A DNA stretch of 64,000 nt from Streptomyces griseocarneus (lineage in GTDB: Bacteria > Actinomycetota > Actinomycetes > Streptomycetales > Streptomycetaceae), in assembly GCF_014655595.1 (NCBI RefSeq), contig NZ_BNBL01000004.1, forward strand, positions 1 through 64,000, read 5' to 3'. The first letter of the stretch is position 1. Each line of letters starts with the position of its first letter. The notes beneath the pieces are model-generated. The model made no database searches and was not told where the DNA came from. It worked only from the letters and a program-made list of their open reading frames with translations. Shown one piece after another: positions 49,908-61,550 of this stretch. A program made the translations under genes and the position numbers.

Positions 49908-50114
49908 TCAGGCCTCGCTGCGCTGCTGCGGGATGCCCGCCAGCAGGGCGCGGACCTCCGCTTCGCGGTAGCGCCGGTGTCCTCCGAGCGTGCGGATGGA
50001 CGTGAGCTTGCCAGCCTTGGCCCAGCGGGTGACCGTCTTCGGGTCCACGCGGAACATCGTGGCAACCTCAGCCGGGGTCAGCAGCGGCTCGGCATCAGGG
50101 GTGCGAGCGGTCAT
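49908..50114 (-). CDS. bldC: BldC, developmental MerR-like DNA-binding protein
   Basis: 68 residues, the exact BldC length, consisting of one winged-helix MerR-like domain: LTPAEVATMFRVDPKTVTRW, then LTSIRTLGGHRRYREAEV. BldC binds direct repeats cooperatively and delays entry into sporulation by holding the vegetative programme. Unlike MerR it lacks the dimerising coiled coil. GAGGAGG lies six bases before ATG 50114. It has its own T-tract terminator, so it is monocistronic. Confidence 0.98.
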   Translation of the reverse strand: MTARTPDAEPLLTPAEVATMFRVDPKTVTRWAKAGKLTSIRTLGGHRRYREAEVRALLAGIPQQRSEA

Positions 50115-50605
50115 GAGCGGCCTCCTCGGGAGAACCGAACCATCACGTCGGTTCTTTCCTCTAAATTCTGCACCTTGACCCGCGTTGCCCGAAATGGCGG
50201 ACGCGGGCCGAGTCGGTTATAGGACGAACGGCTTGTCCTCGGCACTACAACTACACCATCTGTCCAGCCACGTCGGCCAAACCGATGGAATTGCCCTCTC
50301 AGGTGTTCAACCTCGACGGAAGCCGATGGACCATGCCATAGCGGACAGTCACGCCACCGTGACGATCAGTCACAGCGGGATCAATCAGATCAGGGGTCAC
50401 CAGACCCGCCAAGGAGTGCAATACCGATCTATCCGCCCTTACTTGGGCGGAAGGAGCCCTTCCCGGACTCCTTGTCCTATTTTGCCACGAGGATGGGCGA
50501 TGGGCGCAAGACCTGAAGTAAGTGCTATAGGTCACGGTTGTGGCAATGGCCCGGATCGGGACCTAGGTCCCGGCCCCACCTCCGACCGGCCCGCCCGCGC
50601 CCGGA
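50115..50605. promoter_or_regulatory. bldC upstream region
   Basis: 490 bp without a gene. It carries the bldC leader and presumably its promoter; composition is lower in G+C than flanking genes between about 50120 and 50560. Repeated GATCAG/GATCAGTC motifs occur near 50360-50395. No operator can be assigned with confidence. Confidence 0.4.
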
Positions 50606-51451
50606 TCAGTTCGCGAACTGGCGGTCGCGCACGGCCCGCCAACGTTCCGTCAGCCGTTCGTACGCGGCACCGGCCCGCGCTCCGTCACCCGCCCGCAGCG
50701 CGGCCAGACCCTCCGCCGTGTCGGCGGCGGAATGGTCCTCTTCCAGTTGTGCCTCGGGAACCATATGCACAAGTCCGCCGTAGTCCAGCTCCACCAGGGA
50801 CCTCGGATGGAACTCTTCCAGCCACCGCCCCACGTCGACGAGGCCGTCGATCAGCGGCCCCTCCTCGATCGCGTCCCGGAGCGTCCGCAGCCCCCGGGCC
50901 ACCCGCCGCCGGGCCTGCACCATGGGCGTGCGGTAGCGCAGCACCAGCTCCTGGCCGCCCGGCTCCCCCTTGCCGTACTCGCGCTCCTCGTCCGAGAAGA
51001 GCACGAACCAGCGCAGCGGCACCTGCCAGGTGGCCGTCCTGATCCACGGGCGGGCGTCGGGGTTGCGCTCGAGCCAGCGCTCGTAGTCCGCCTCCGCCTG
51101 CCGGCGCACGACGGGCGGCAGCACCGCGTCCAGGACCGGCGCCGGAAACCGCTCGGCCAGCCCCTCCAGCGCCAGCCAGCCGCGCAGCCGGGTCCGCCAG
51201 GGGCAGACGCACACCACGCCGTCCACGACCGCCACGAACGCGTCCCCGCTCTCGTGCACGGGGACGGGCACGGGCGGGGTGGGCAGCAAGTCGGCGAGCG
51301 ACCGGCGCAGTTCGTCCTGGACGCCGGGGAAGCTCTCGCGGCGCGCGTAGCGGGCCCAGTGCGACCGTTCGGGTTCGGGGAACGCGCCCAGGGGCTCGTA
51401 TACCCGCAGATATGCCGCGTACGGGACGGTCACCGAAGACGCCAGGCCCAC
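50606..51451 (-). CDS. Conserved Streptomyces protein of unknown function
   Basis: About 281 residues from GTG 51451, which follows GGAG at five bases and gives the N-terminus VGLASSVTVPYAAYLRVYEP. It has no signal peptide. A helical, Trp/Arg-rich sequence (ATWQVPLRWFVLFSDEERE) and a coupled C-terminal helical part (AALRAGDGARAGAAYERLTERW) are visible. I recall similar proteins beside vdh/bldC in Streptomyces, function unknown. It is divergent from vdh, about 205 bp apart. Confidence 0.8.
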   Translation of the reverse strand: MGLASSVTVPYAAYLRVYEPLGAFPEPERSHWARYARRESFPGVQDELRRSLADLLPTPPVPVPVHESGDAFVAVVDGVVCVCPWRTRLRGWLALEGLAERFPAPVLDAVLPPVVRRQAEADYERWLERNPDARPWIRTATWQVPLRWFVLFSDEEREYGKGEPGGQELVLRYRTPMVQARRRVARGLRTLRDAIEEGPLIDGLVDVGRWLEEFHPRSLVELDYGGLVHMVPEAQLEEDHSAADTAEGLAALRAGDGARAGAAYERLTERWRAVRDRQFAN

Positions 51452-51657
51452 GCTCGCTCCCTCAAGCCGTAGGACACCCCCAGGGAGTTGCGGGCGCCCC
51501 TCCCCATACTGTCCAAATCGTCCCATGGCGCCGGAGCACGGGAGAGTGATCCTCGGCACGGGACGGCCGCTGCGGCCCGGCAGGTCTTACCCTCTTGGGC
51601 AACCGGCCCTCCACCACCCCTCGGAGGGCGACCTCCGCGACATATGGAGTCACCACC

Positions 51658-52758
51658 GTGACTGACGTACGTCCCACCGTCGGCGCCGAAAGCGGCGTGC
51701 TGCACACCCTGTTCCGGACCGATCAGGGCGGCCACGAGCAGGTCGTTCTGTGCCAGGACCGAGAGAGCGGCCTGAGGGCCGTCATCGCCCTCCACTCCAC
51801 CGCCCTGGGCCCCGCCCTGGGCGGCACGCGCTTCTACCCCTACGCCTCCGACGAGGAGGCGGTGCTCGACGCGCTCAACCTCTCGCGGGGCATGTCGTAC
51901 AAGAACGCCCTGGCGGGACTCGATCACGGTGGCGGGAAGGCAGTGATCATCGGTGACCCCGATCTGATCAAGACCGAAGAACTGCTGCTGGCGTACGGAC
52001 GGTTCGTGGCCTCCCTCGGCGGCCGCTACGTCACCGCGTGCGACGTCGGCACGTACGTCCAGGACATGGACGTCGTCGCCCGGGAGAACCGCTGGACCAC
52101 CGGCCGCTCGCCCGAGAACGGCGGCGCCGGCGACTCCTCCGTGCTCACCGCCTTCGGCGTCTTCCAGGGCATGCGCGCGGCCGCGCGGACCCAGTGGGGC
52201 GAGCCGACGCTGCGCGGGCGCCGGGTCGGCGTCGCGGGCGTCGGGAAGGTCGGCCACCACCTGGTGGAGCACCTGGTGGAGGACGGCGCGGAGGTCGTGA
52301 TCACGGACGTCCGGGCCGAGGCCGTCGAGCGGATCACCGCCCGGCACCCGCAGGTCACGGCCGTCACGGACGCGGACGTGCTCATCCGCACCCCGCTCGA
52401 CGTCTACGCCCCCTGCGCCCTGGGCGGCGCCCTGAACGACGAGACCGTGGCCGCCCTCACCGCGACCGTGGTCTGCGGCGCGGCCAACAACCAGCTCGCC
52501 CACCCGGGCGTCGAGAAGGACCTCGCCGACCGCGGCATCCTGTACGCGCCCGACTACGTGGTCAACGCCGGTGGCGTCATCCAGGTCGCCGACGAGCTGC
52601 ACGGTTTCGACTTCGACCGGGCGAAGGCCAAGGCGACCAAGATCTTTGACACCACTCTGGCCATATTCGACCGGGCGAAGGCGGACGGCATCCCGCCGGC
52701 CGCCGCGGCCGACCGGCTCGCCGAGCAGCGCATGGCGGAGGCCCGCGCGGCCCGGTAA
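51658..52758 (+). CDS. vdh: Valine/leucine/phenylalanine dehydrogenase
   Basis: About 366 residues. The Glu/Leu/Phe/Val dehydrogenase fold shows [11 protein letters not shown] with the catalytic Lys, [12 protein letters not shown], the NAD-binding [18 protein letters not shown], and [30 protein letters not shown]. It oxidatively deaminates branched-chain amino acids to 2-keto acids with NAD, feeding fatty-acid and polyketide starter units. GTG 51658 follows GGAG. A small hairpin CGGAGG-GCGA-CCTCCG (51622-51637) lies in its leader. By recall it matches S. coelicolor Vdh. Confidence 0.95.
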   Translation: MTDVRPTVGAESGVLHTLFRTDQGGHEQVVLCQDRESGLRAVIALHSTALGPALGGTRFYPYASDEEAVLDALNLSRGMSYKNALAGLDHGGGKAVIIGDPDLIKTEELLLAYGRFVASLGGRYVTACDVGTYVQDMDVVARENRWTTGRSPENGGAGDSSVLTAFGVFQGMRAAARTQWGEPTLRGRRVGVAGVGKVGHHLVEHLVEDGAEVVITDVRAEAVERITARHPQVTAVTDADVLIRTPLDVYAPCALGGALNDETVAALTATVVCGAANNQLAHPGVEKDLADRGILYAPDYVVNAGGVIQVADELHGFDFDRAKAKATKIFDTTLAIFDRAKADGIPPAAAADRLAEQRMAEARAAR

Positions 52759-53121
52759 CCCTCCGCATCGCCATCACTCGACCGGGTGAACTTGCGGTCC
52801 GAGTGAGTGATCGGTACCCGCACAGCGATCCCGACAGAAATACGCCGCCGAGGGGTGGTGAAGGAGAGATCTCTCACCACCCCTCGGCGGGTCGGCGCCC
52901 AGGACACGTTAAAATCGCAGCTGACCAGCGAGTACAGAGCTTCTCGCCGGTTCTGCTGCGTGGCACGTCATGCGGGCGACGTACCGTATGGCCGCGGAAG
53001 CAGGTACCGTTGAAGCTCTACAGGCCGGACACCCTTTCACAGGGGTCCGCTCTGACTCATGAACGTGAACGCGTGTCAAGACTCTGGGGCCGTCGAGCCC
53101 CGTCAATGAGGGGGTCGAGCC
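52759..53121. promoter_or_regulatory. vdh terminator region and DUF3073 gene promoter
   Basis: 363 bp without a convincing gene. A 65-codon minus-strand frame at 52909-53106 has no family signal. GAGGGGGTC precedes the downstream start at 53122. Promoter elements could not be assigned with confidence. Confidence 0.4.
52846..52889 (+). terminator. vdh terminator hairpin
   Basis: A 16-bp stem (52846-52861 with 52874-52889) with a loop that itself contains GAGAGATCTCTC. It lies about 90 bp after the vdh stop. Confidence 0.85.
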
Positions 53122-53382
53122 ATGGGGCGCGGCCGGGCCAAGGCCAAGCAGACAAAGGTCGCCCGCCAGCTGAAGTACAACAGCGGCGGGACCGACCTCT
53201 CACGTCTGGCCAATGAGCTGGGCGCAACGCAACCGGCAGCGATCAAGCCGCCGCCGGAGAGCGAGCCGCTCGAGGACGAGCTGGACGACGACCCGTACGC
53301 TCAGTACGCGGCGCGTTACAACGACGATGAGGACGAGGACGACCAGTCGTCCGACCCGTCCGTCTATCGTCGCCGCGCTTGA
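53122..53382 (+). CDS. DUF3073 protein
   Basis: 86 residues of a small actinobacterial family: basic start MGRGRAKAKQTKVARQLKY, then a conserved NSGGTDLSRLANELG block and an acidic tail (DDEDEDDQSSD). The function is unknown; the charge pattern hints at nucleic-acid or ribosome association. GGGGGTC precedes ATG 53122. It converges with purM. Confidence 0.93.
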   Translation: MGRGRAKAKQTKVARQLKYNSGGTDLSRLANELGATQPAAIKPPPESEPLEDELDDDPYAQYAARYNDDEDEDDQSSDPSVYRRRA

Positions 53383-53550
53383 CGCGACGACTTCCACCGA
53401 CCCGGTCCGGGGCCTCGTCCCGGACCGGGTTCTGTGCTGCCTGAATGCCGGCGCTGTGCCGTGTGTGTTGCGGCCCGTCGTACGGGTGCAGGCCGTGTGT
53501 GCCCACCCGTGCCGCCCCTGCGGCACGACTGCCCACACACGGCCCGTGAC

Positions 53551-54621
53551 TCACTTCGCGTAGTCGCCCCTGAGGGCCACCGCCTCGGCGTGAGCGCCGC
53601 GCTCGGTGATCGCGCCCGCGACCCAGGCCTCCACGCCCCGGTCGGCGAACGTCGCCAGCGCCACGTCCACGGACTCCTGCGGCACGACGGCGATCATGCC
53701 GACGCCCATGTTCAGGGTCTTCTCCAGCTCGGGCCGCTCGACCCCGCCCAGCCTGCCGACCAGGTCGAACACCGCGCCCGGCGTCCAAGTGGACCGGTCG
53801 ACCGTGGCGTGCAGCCCGTCCGGGATCACCCGGGCGAGGTTGTTGGCCAGGCCACCGCCCGTGATGTGCGAGAAGGCGTGCACCTCGGCCGTACGGGTGA
53901 GGGCCAGGCAGTCCAGCGAGTAGATCTTCGTGGGCTCCAGGAGCTCCTCGCCGAGGGTGCGGCCGAACTCCGGAACGTCCTGGTCCAGCTCCCAGCCCGC
54001 CCGGTCGAAGAGCACATGGCGGACCAGTGAGTACCCGTTCGAGTGAAGTCCCGAGGACGCCATCGCGATGACGGCGTCACCCGCGCGGATGCGGTCCGCG
54101 CCCAGCAGGCGGTCCGCCTCGACCACGCCCGTACCGGCGCCGGCCACGTCGAACTCGTCCGCGCCGAGCAGGCCCGGGTGCTCGGCGGTCTCGCCGCCGA
54201 CCAGGGCGCAGCCGGCCAGGACGCAGCCCTCGGCGATGCCCTTGACGATCGCGGCGACGCGCTCGGGGTAGACCTTGCCGACGCAGATGTAGTCGGTCAT
54301 GAACAGCGGCTCGGCGCCGCAGACGACCAGGTCGTCCACGACCATGCCGACGAGGTCGTGGCCGATGGTGTCGTAGACGCCCATGCGACGCGCGATGTCG
54401 ACCTTGGTGCCGACGCCGTCGGTGGCGGAGGCGAGCAGGGGGCGCTCGTAGCGCTTGAGGGCGCTGGCGTCGAAGAGGCCGGCGAAGCCCCCGAGGCCGC
54501 CGACGGCCTCGGGGCGGGTCGCCTTCTTCACCCACTGCTTCATGAGTTCGACGGCGCGGTCGCCCGCCTCGATGTCGACGCCCGCGCTTGCGTAGCTGGC
54601 ACCGGTGGTCTCAGAAGACAT
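53551..54621 (-). CDS. purM: Phosphoribosylformylglycinamidine cyclo-ligase
   Basis: About 356 residues. It carries SYASAGVDIEAGDRAVELMK at the start, the substrate and ATP motif LLASATDGVGTKVDIA, GMVVDDLVVCGAEPLFMTDY, and GGETAEHPGL. PurM closes the imidazole ring, making AIR from FGAM with ATP in purine synthesis. ATG 54621 has only a weak ribosome binding site; it is 46 bp downstream of the purF stop on the same strand, so translation may be coupled. It forms the purF-purM operon. Confidence 0.97.
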   Translation of the reverse strand: MSSETTGASYASAGVDIEAGDRAVELMKQWVKKATRPEAVGGLGGFAGLFDASALKRYERPLLASATDGVGTKVDIARRMGVYDTIGHDLVGMVVDDLVVCGAEPLFMTDYICVGKVYPERVAAIVKGIAEGCVLAGCALVGGETAEHPGLLGADEFDVAGAGTGVVEADRLLGADRIRAGDAVIAMASSGLHSNGYSLVRHVLFDRAGWELDQDVPEFGRTLGEELLEPTKIYSLDCLALTRTAEVHAFSHITGGGLANNLARVIPDGLHATVDRSTWTPGAVFDLVGRLGGVERPELEKTLNMGVGMIAVVPQESVDVALATFADRGVEAWVAGAITERGAHAEAVALRGDYAK

Positions 54622-54667
54622 GGTCTTGAGATCTTTCGTGTCGTTCGTAACTACGGGTACGCGAGCG

Positions 54668-56185
54668 CTACGGACGGCGCAGCGCGTCGGCGGCGTCCGC
54701 GCCGCCGGCCAGCTCGGTCTCCAGGAGCTGCTTGCCCAGCAGCTGGGGGTCGGGCAGCTCCATCGGGTACTCACCGTCGAAGCAGGCCCGGCACAGGTTG
54801 GGCTTGGCGATGGTGGTCGCCTCGATCATTCCGTCGAGGGAGATGTACGCGAGGGAGTCCGCGCCCAGCGACTTGCCGATCTCCTCGACCGTCATGCCGT
54901 TGGCGATCAGCTCGGCGCGGGTGGCGAAGTCGATGCCGAAGAAGCACGGCCACTTCACCGGCGGCGACGAGATCCGCACGTGGACCTCGGCGGCCCCGGC
55001 CTCGCGGAGCATCTTCACCAGGGCGCGCTGGGTGTTGCCGCGGACGATGGAGTCGTCCACGACCACCAGGCGCTTGCCCTTGATGACTTCCTTGAGCGGA
55101 TTGAGCTTGAGCCGGATGCCGAGCTGGCGGATGGTCTGGCTCGGCTGGATGAAGGTCCGGCCGACGTAGGAGTTCTTGACCAGGCCGGTGCCGTACGGGA
55201 TCCCGCTGGCCTCGGCGTAGCCGACGGCGGCGGGCGTGCCGGACTCCGGGGTCGGTATCACCAGGTCGGCGTCGACCGGGGCCTCGGCGGCGAGCTTGCG
55301 GCCCATCTCCACGCGGGAGAGGTAGACGTTGCGGCCGGCGATGTCGGTGTCCGGGCGGGCCAGGTACACGTACTCGAAGACGCAGCCGCGCGGCTTCGTC
55401 TCGGCGAAGCGGGAGGTCCGCAGGCCGTTCTCGTCGATGGCGATCATCTCGCCGGGCTCGATCTCGCGCACGAAGGTGGCGCCGCAGATGTCCAGGGCGG
55501 CCGTTTCGGAGGCCACCACCCAGCCGCGCTCGAGGCGGCCGAGCACCAGCGGGCGGATGCCCTGCGGGTCACGGGCTGCGTAGAGGGTGTGCTCGTCCAT
55601 GAAGACGAGGCAGAAGGCACCCTTGACGCCGGGCAGCACCTTGGCGGCCGCTTCCTCGACCGTCAGCGGCTTGCCGTCGTCATCGGTCTGGCCGGCCAGC
55701 AGGGCCGTGACCAGGTCGGTGTCGTTGGTCGCCGCGACCTGGGTGGCACGGCCGTTCTCCTTGGGGAGCGCCGCGACCATCTCCGCCAGCTCGGCGGTGT
55801 TGACCAGGTTGCCGTTGTGGCCCAGGGCGATGGAGCCGTTGGCGGTCGCCCTGAAGGTCGGCTGCGCGTTCTCCCACACCGAGGCTCCGGTGGTGGAGTA
55901 GCGGGCGTGTCCGACCGCGATATGGCCCGTGAGAGAGCCGAGAGAGGTTTCGTCGAAGACCTGGGAAACCAGTCCCATGTCCTTGAAAACGAGGATCTGG
56001 GAGCCGTTGCTCACCGCGATGCCCGCGGACTCCTGTCCACGGTGCTGCAGCGCATACAGCCCGAAATAGGTGAGTTTTGCGACCTCTTCTCCCGGAGCCC
56101 AGACACCGAAGACGCCGCAAGCGTCCTGGGGGCCCTTTTCGCCGGGAAGCAGGTCGTGGTTGAGTCGTCCGTCACCACGAGGCAC
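54668..56185 (-). CDS. purF: Amidophosphoribosyltransferase
   Basis: 505 residues. A short propeptide ends before Cys23 (DACGVFGVW), the N-terminal nucleophile of the glutaminase domain after processing. The phosphoribosyltransferase domain has the PRPP loop VVVDDSIVRGNT, and four Fe-S type cysteines are spread in the C-terminal half. It commits PRPP and glutamine to purine synthesis. The GTG start is six bases from TAGACT on the minus strand, so the message is probably leaderless. Confidence 0.97.
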   Translation of the reverse strand: MPRGDGRLNHDLLPGEKGPQDACGVFGVWAPGEEVAKLTYFGLYALQHRGQESAGIAVSNGSQILVFKDMGLVSQVFDETSLGSLTGHIAVGHARYSTTGASVWENAQPTFRATANGSIALGHNGNLVNTAELAEMVAALPKENGRATQVAATNDTDLVTALLAGQTDDDGKPLTVEEAAAKVLPGVKGAFCLVFMDEHTLYAARDPQGIRPLVLGRLERGWVVASETAALDICGATFVREIEPGEMIAIDENGLRTSRFAETKPRGCVFEYVYLARPDTDIAGRNVYLSRVEMGRKLAAEAPVDADLVIPTPESGTPAAVGYAEASGIPYGTGLVKNSYVGRTFIQPSQTIRQLGIRLKLNPLKEVIKGKRLVVVDDSIVRGNTQRALVKMLREAGAAEVHVRISSPPVKWPCFFGIDFATRAELIANGMTVEEIGKSLGADSLAYISLDGMIEATTIAKPNLCRACFDGEYPMELPDPQLLGKQLLETELAGGADAADALRRP

Positions 56186-56332
56186 ACCTTGAGTCTATGG
56201 CAGGGATGAGGTTCATCCGAACCGGGGACCACCGGTTATGGCTCACACCACGGACAGCCACTCGGCAGGCACAGCGAATCACCCTTTCGTGGCCGAAAGA
56301 AATCACTCGCATGCGCAGGGAACACTCTTCGC

Positions 56333-57175
56333 TCAACTGAGCAGGGGTAGTTGATCGGAAATATCGGCACGCTCGCCGCTCGCACTCACGGCGGCGTCCT
56401 CGAGCGCTACGTCCCAGCTCAGCCTGCCCGTGGCAAGGCGGATCCAGGTCAACGGATCGGTCTCGACCACATTTGGCGGGGTGCCGCGGGTATGCCGGGG
56501 ACCCGCCACGCACTGGACCACGGCGAATGGCGGGATACGGACCTCCACGGAGCCCCCCGGGGCCTTGGCCGCGAGGGTGTCGGCGAGCAGGCGCGTGACA
56601 GCCGCGAGGGCCTGCCGGTCGTGCCGTACGGCCGTACCGGTGGCGTGCGCCAAGTCGTCGGCGTGGACGACCGTCTCGACCAGTCGGGTCACCAGGAAAT
56701 CGGCGACCGTCATGGCTCCGAAGCTCGTCCGCACGACCGTTTCGGGACTGGTTCCCCCGACGGCGTCCGCCAGTTTCCGGGCAGCCTCGCGCAGCCGCCC
56801 GGCGACCGCCGACGGCTGCGCGGAGGCGAGCGCGGCGGCACCGGCCGACGTGGCCCGTGCGACCTCACCGGCCCGTGAACTCAGGTTGCTCACATAGTCG
56901 ATGAGGGTGATTCCGGCATGCTGGGGTGTGGCGTCCGCGGCCGCCTCGGCGAGGCGGCGCGGCAGCAACTCCAGCGCTCCGGCCAGGTGGACGACCAGGT
57001 CGCGCACCGTCCACTCCCCCAGTCGCGTGGGGGCGTCGAGCACCGCAGGGGCGTCAGGCGCCGCGCACAGCGCGTCCACCGCCTCGCATACGACCCGGAC
57101 CTGCCCGTCCAGGGCAGCGCGCACCTTGGCGGGGTCGTAACGACGAGGGCGTGGCGTGCGCGGAGCGGGAGACAT
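56333..57175 (-). CDS. Mycothiol-dependent maleylpyruvate isomerase family protein
   Basis: About 280 residues. The N-terminal four-helix DinB/MDMPI-type domain shows GEWTVRDLVVHLAGALELL with the conserved His, and a later VETVVHADDLAHATG; the C-terminal part is sterol-carrier-like. These enzymes use mycothiol as cofactor or a similar thiol for isomerisation or detoxification, with most substrates unknown. TAGGCT on the minus strand lies seven bases before ATG 57175, suggesting a leaderless transcript. It sits between purF and purL without an evident purine role. Confidence 0.88.
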   Translation of the reverse strand: MSPAPRTPRPRRYDPAKVRAALDGQVRVVCEAVDALCAAPDAPAVLDAPTRLGEWTVRDLVVHLAGALELLPRRLAEAAADATPQHAGITLIDYVSNLSSRAGEVARATSAGAAALASAQPSAVAGRLREAARKLADAVGGTSPETVVRTSFGAMTVADFLVTRLVETVVHADDLAHATGTAVRHDRQALAAVTRLLADTLAAKAPGGSVEVRIPPFAVVQCVAGPRHTRGTPPNVVETDPLTWIRLATGRLSWDVALEDAAVSASGERADISDQLPLLS

Positions 57176-57283
57176 GACGCCGAGCCTAGGGCGGCCCTGT
57201 GACATCGGCCAGGACCGGCGGGCGAACCCGCCGGCCCGGCCTCTGCCGTGGCGCTTTCGTGGTGCTCCCGGCAACGCTCCCGG

Positions 57284-59529
<2,246 letters not shown>

Positions 59530-59533
<4 letters not shown>

Positions 59534-60210
59534 GCGTTGACCAGCTTCTTCAGGATCGAGGTGAAGAATCCGAGCCCGTCCGTGCGGCCGGTGCCGACCA
59601 GGGGCTCGACGGCGTGCTCGGGGTGCGGCATCAGGCCGACGACGTTGCCGGCGGCGTTGGTGATGCCCGCGATGTCGCGGAGCGAGCCGTTGGGGTTGAC
59701 GTCGAGGTACCGGAAGACGACGCGGCCCTCGGCCTCGAGCTCGTCCAGGGTGTGCTCGTCGGCCACGTAGCGGCCGTCGATGTTCTTCAGCGGGACGGAG
59801 ATCTCCTGGCCCGCCTCGTAGTCGGCCGTCCAGGCGGTGTCCGCGTTCTCGACGCGGAGCTTCTGGTCGCGGCAGATGAAGTGCAGGTGGTTGTTGCGCA
59901 GCATCGCGCCGGGCAGCAGGTGCGTCTCGGTGAGCACCTGGAAGCCGTTGCAGATGCCGAGGACCGGCATGCCGCCCTTGGCCTGCTCGATGACGGTCTC
60001 CATCACCGGCGAGAAGCGGGAGATGGCGCCCGCCCGCAGATAGTCGCCGTAGGAGAACCCGCCGGGCAGGACCACGGCGTCGACCTGCTTGAGGTCCTTG
60101 TCGCGGTGCCAGAGCGGCACGGGCTCGAGGCCGGCGATCCGGACGGCGCGCTGGGTGTCGCGGTCGTCCAGGGTGCCGGGGAACGTGACGACTCCTACGC
60201 GTGCGGTCAC
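59530..60210 (-). CDS. purQ: Phosphoribosylformylglycinamidine synthase I (glutaminase)
   Basis: 226 residues, class I glutamine amidotransferase. The nucleophile Cys is in [14 protein letters not shown]; the His and Glu of the triad are in the C-terminal [25 protein letters not shown] is typical. It supplies ammonia to PurL. It overlaps purL by four bases at the 3' end and purS by four bases at the 5' end. Confidence 0.97.
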
Positions 60211-60452
60211 GAGTCGACTCGCACGGTGAAGTCTTCGATCACGGTGTTGGCGAGAAACGTTTCGGCCATCTCGTGGATTCGGGCGAGGGCGGCCTCGTCG
60301 ACCGGGCCCTCCACCTCGAGTTCAAAGCGCTTGCCCTGACGGACGTCGGCGATCCCCTCGAAACCCAGGCGTGGCAGCGCGCGCTGCACCGCCTGGCCCT
60401 GCGGGTCGAGGATCTCCGGCTTGAGCATGACGTCGACTACGACGCGTGCCAC
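60207..60452 (-). CDS. purS: Phosphoribosylformylglycinamidine synthase subunit PurS
   Basis: 81 residues from GTG 60452, which has GGGAG five bases upstream; the GTG at 60458 lies in that site. The small alpha/beta subunit ([34 protein letters not shown]) bridges PurL and PurQ. First gene of purSQL. A near-palindrome ATCTACGCGCATAGAT lies 62-77 bp upstream. Confidence 0.96.
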   Translation of the reverse strand: MARVVVDVMLKPEILDPQGQAVQRALPRLGFEGIADVRQGKRFELEVEGPVDEAALARIHEMAETFLANTVIEDFTVRVDS

Positions 60453-60768
60453 TGGCACTCCCGGTGTGTGGTGCGTGAGCTGAAGCGGTGATGTCAGAGT
60501 ACAGTCCCGAAAAATCTACGCGCATAGATATGCTGGGCTTATCCTCCGCGTTTACGCGGGGCGACACGGGAACGCACGGAAAAAATTCCGGAAAAACACC
60601 GGAAGATCGCACCGTCGCGATTGCGACGGGGCGCGCGGACGGAATTAACTGGGCTTCACCACGCATTGCCTTTTGTTGTACAAGTGAATATGTATTGACC
60701 GAGAACAACCGCAACCCTCACATCACCGCAGGTCAAGGCGGTGATACCGGCCGAAAGGACCCATTTCC
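60453..60768. promoter_or_regulatory. Divergent purSQL/lsrL control region, AT-rich
   Basis: About 315 bp, visibly AT-rich for this genome, with runs such as GGAAAAAATTCCGGAAAAAC. ATCTACGCGCATAGAT (60514-60529) is an inverted repeat upstream of purS. TTGACC (60695-60700) may be an lsrL -35. AT-rich DNA before an Lsr2-family gene would allow autoregulation, which is inference. Confidence 0.5.
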
Positions 60769-61086
60769 GTGGCGCAGCGCGTAGTGGTCACACTCTCCGA
60801 CGACATCGACGGCGGGGAAGCCGCGGAGACCGTCATGTTCGGGATCGACGGCAAGTCGTACGAGATCGACCTGAACACTGCCAATGCGAAGAAACTGCGA
60901 ACCGTCCTCGCCCCTTACGTGGAGGCCGGCCGCAAGCAGTCCCGCTCGGGCAAGGCCTACCGGCGCACGGCCGTCGCACCCGACCCCGCCGCGGTGCGGG
61001 CCTGGGCCCGCTCGCACGGCATGGAGGTCCCGCCGCGCGGCCGGATCCCCAAGAAGGTCTACGAGGCGTTCAACGAGGCCGCCTGA
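60769..61086 (+). CDS. lsrL: Lsr2-family nucleoid-associated protein (LsrL)
   Basis: 105 residues. The N-terminal dimerisation domain has RVVVTLSDDIDGGEAAETV and an EIDLNTANAKKLR helix. The C-terminal AT-hook-like motif is SHGMEVPPRGRIPKKVYEAF with the RGR core. Lsr2 proteins bridge AT-rich DNA and silence foreign genes; Streptomyces carries Lsr2 and a paralogue LsrL. The position opposite purSQL fits the LsrL locus (SCO4076, by recall). The GTG start follows GAAAGGA. Confidence 0.94.
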   Translation: MAQRVVVTLSDDIDGGEAAETVMFGIDGKSYEIDLNTANAKKLRTVLAPYVEAGRKQSRSGKAYRRTAVAPDPAAVRAWARSHGMEVPPRGRIPKKVYEAFNEAA

Positions 61087-61114
61087 GGTACGGGCCCGCC
61101 GCCCGGACGGCCGT

Positions 61115-61159
61115 GGGGAGGCCGGGGAGGCCGGGGAGGCCGGGGAGGCCGGGGAGGCC
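61115..61159 (+). repeat. Five perfect 9-bp tandem repeats
   Basis: GGGGAGGCC occurs five times in succession. The five GGGG runs could form a G-quadruplex. It lies between lsrL and the tRNA-Gly array. Confidence 0.95.
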
Positions 61160-61232
61160 GCCGGGCGGAACGCCGAGGTCCGCCGGGGCGGCCTGTCGGC
61201 CGAACGGGTGGAGGGGCCTCTTCCGGTCCGAC

Positions 61233-61263
61233 TTGCCAAGCACCCCGGATGATCAGCTAGAGT
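61233..61263 (+). promoter_or_regulatory. Promoter of the tRNA-Gly(TCC) array
   Basis: TTGCCA (61233-61238) and TAGAGT (61258-61263), 19-bp spacer, 53 bp before the first tRNA. Confidence 0.5.
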
Positions 61264-61316
61264 CTGGATCACGCCGAGGGGCAAGGCCGGGAAACCAGCC
61301 GGAACTTCGGGGTCAT

Positions 61317-61388
61317 GCGGGTGTAGCTCAGTAGTAGAGCGCCCCCTTTCCAAGGGGGAGGCGCAGTGTGCGATTCCTGTCACCCGCT
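61317..61388 (+). tRNA. Atypical tRNA-Gly (TCC), copy 1
   Basis: 72 bases. Acceptor GCGGGTG/CACCCGC and anticodon stem CCCCC/GGGGG with loop TTTCCAA (TCC) are intact. The D loop is AGTAGTA, lacking the usual GG. The T region is GCAGTGTGCGATTCCTGT in place of the normal GTTCGATTCC form: one inserted base and G instead of T55, with a poor T stem. Confidence 0.85.
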
Positions 61389-61433
61389 CTGACCGTCCAA
61401 CCGGCCACGTATGTGGTCCGGGTGGATGGACGC

Positions 61434-61505
61434 GCGGGTGTAGCTCAGTAGTAGAGCGCCCTCTTTCCAAGAGGGAGGCGCAGTGTGCGATTCCTGTCAC
61501 CCGCT
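61434..61505 (+). tRNA. Atypical tRNA-Gly (TCC), copy 2
   Basis: 72 bases. It differs from copy 1 only in a compensating anticodon-stem pair (CCCTC/GAGGG), which shows that the stem is under selection. The same unusual D loop and T arm are present. Confidence 0.85.
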
Positions 61506-61550
61506 CTGACCGTCCAACCGACCACGTACGTGGCTCGGGTGGATGGACGC

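Noticed and set aside
52909..53106. 65-codon minus-strand frame upstream of the DUF3073 gene
   Set aside because: No recognisable domain and it covers the promoter region of the opposite gene.
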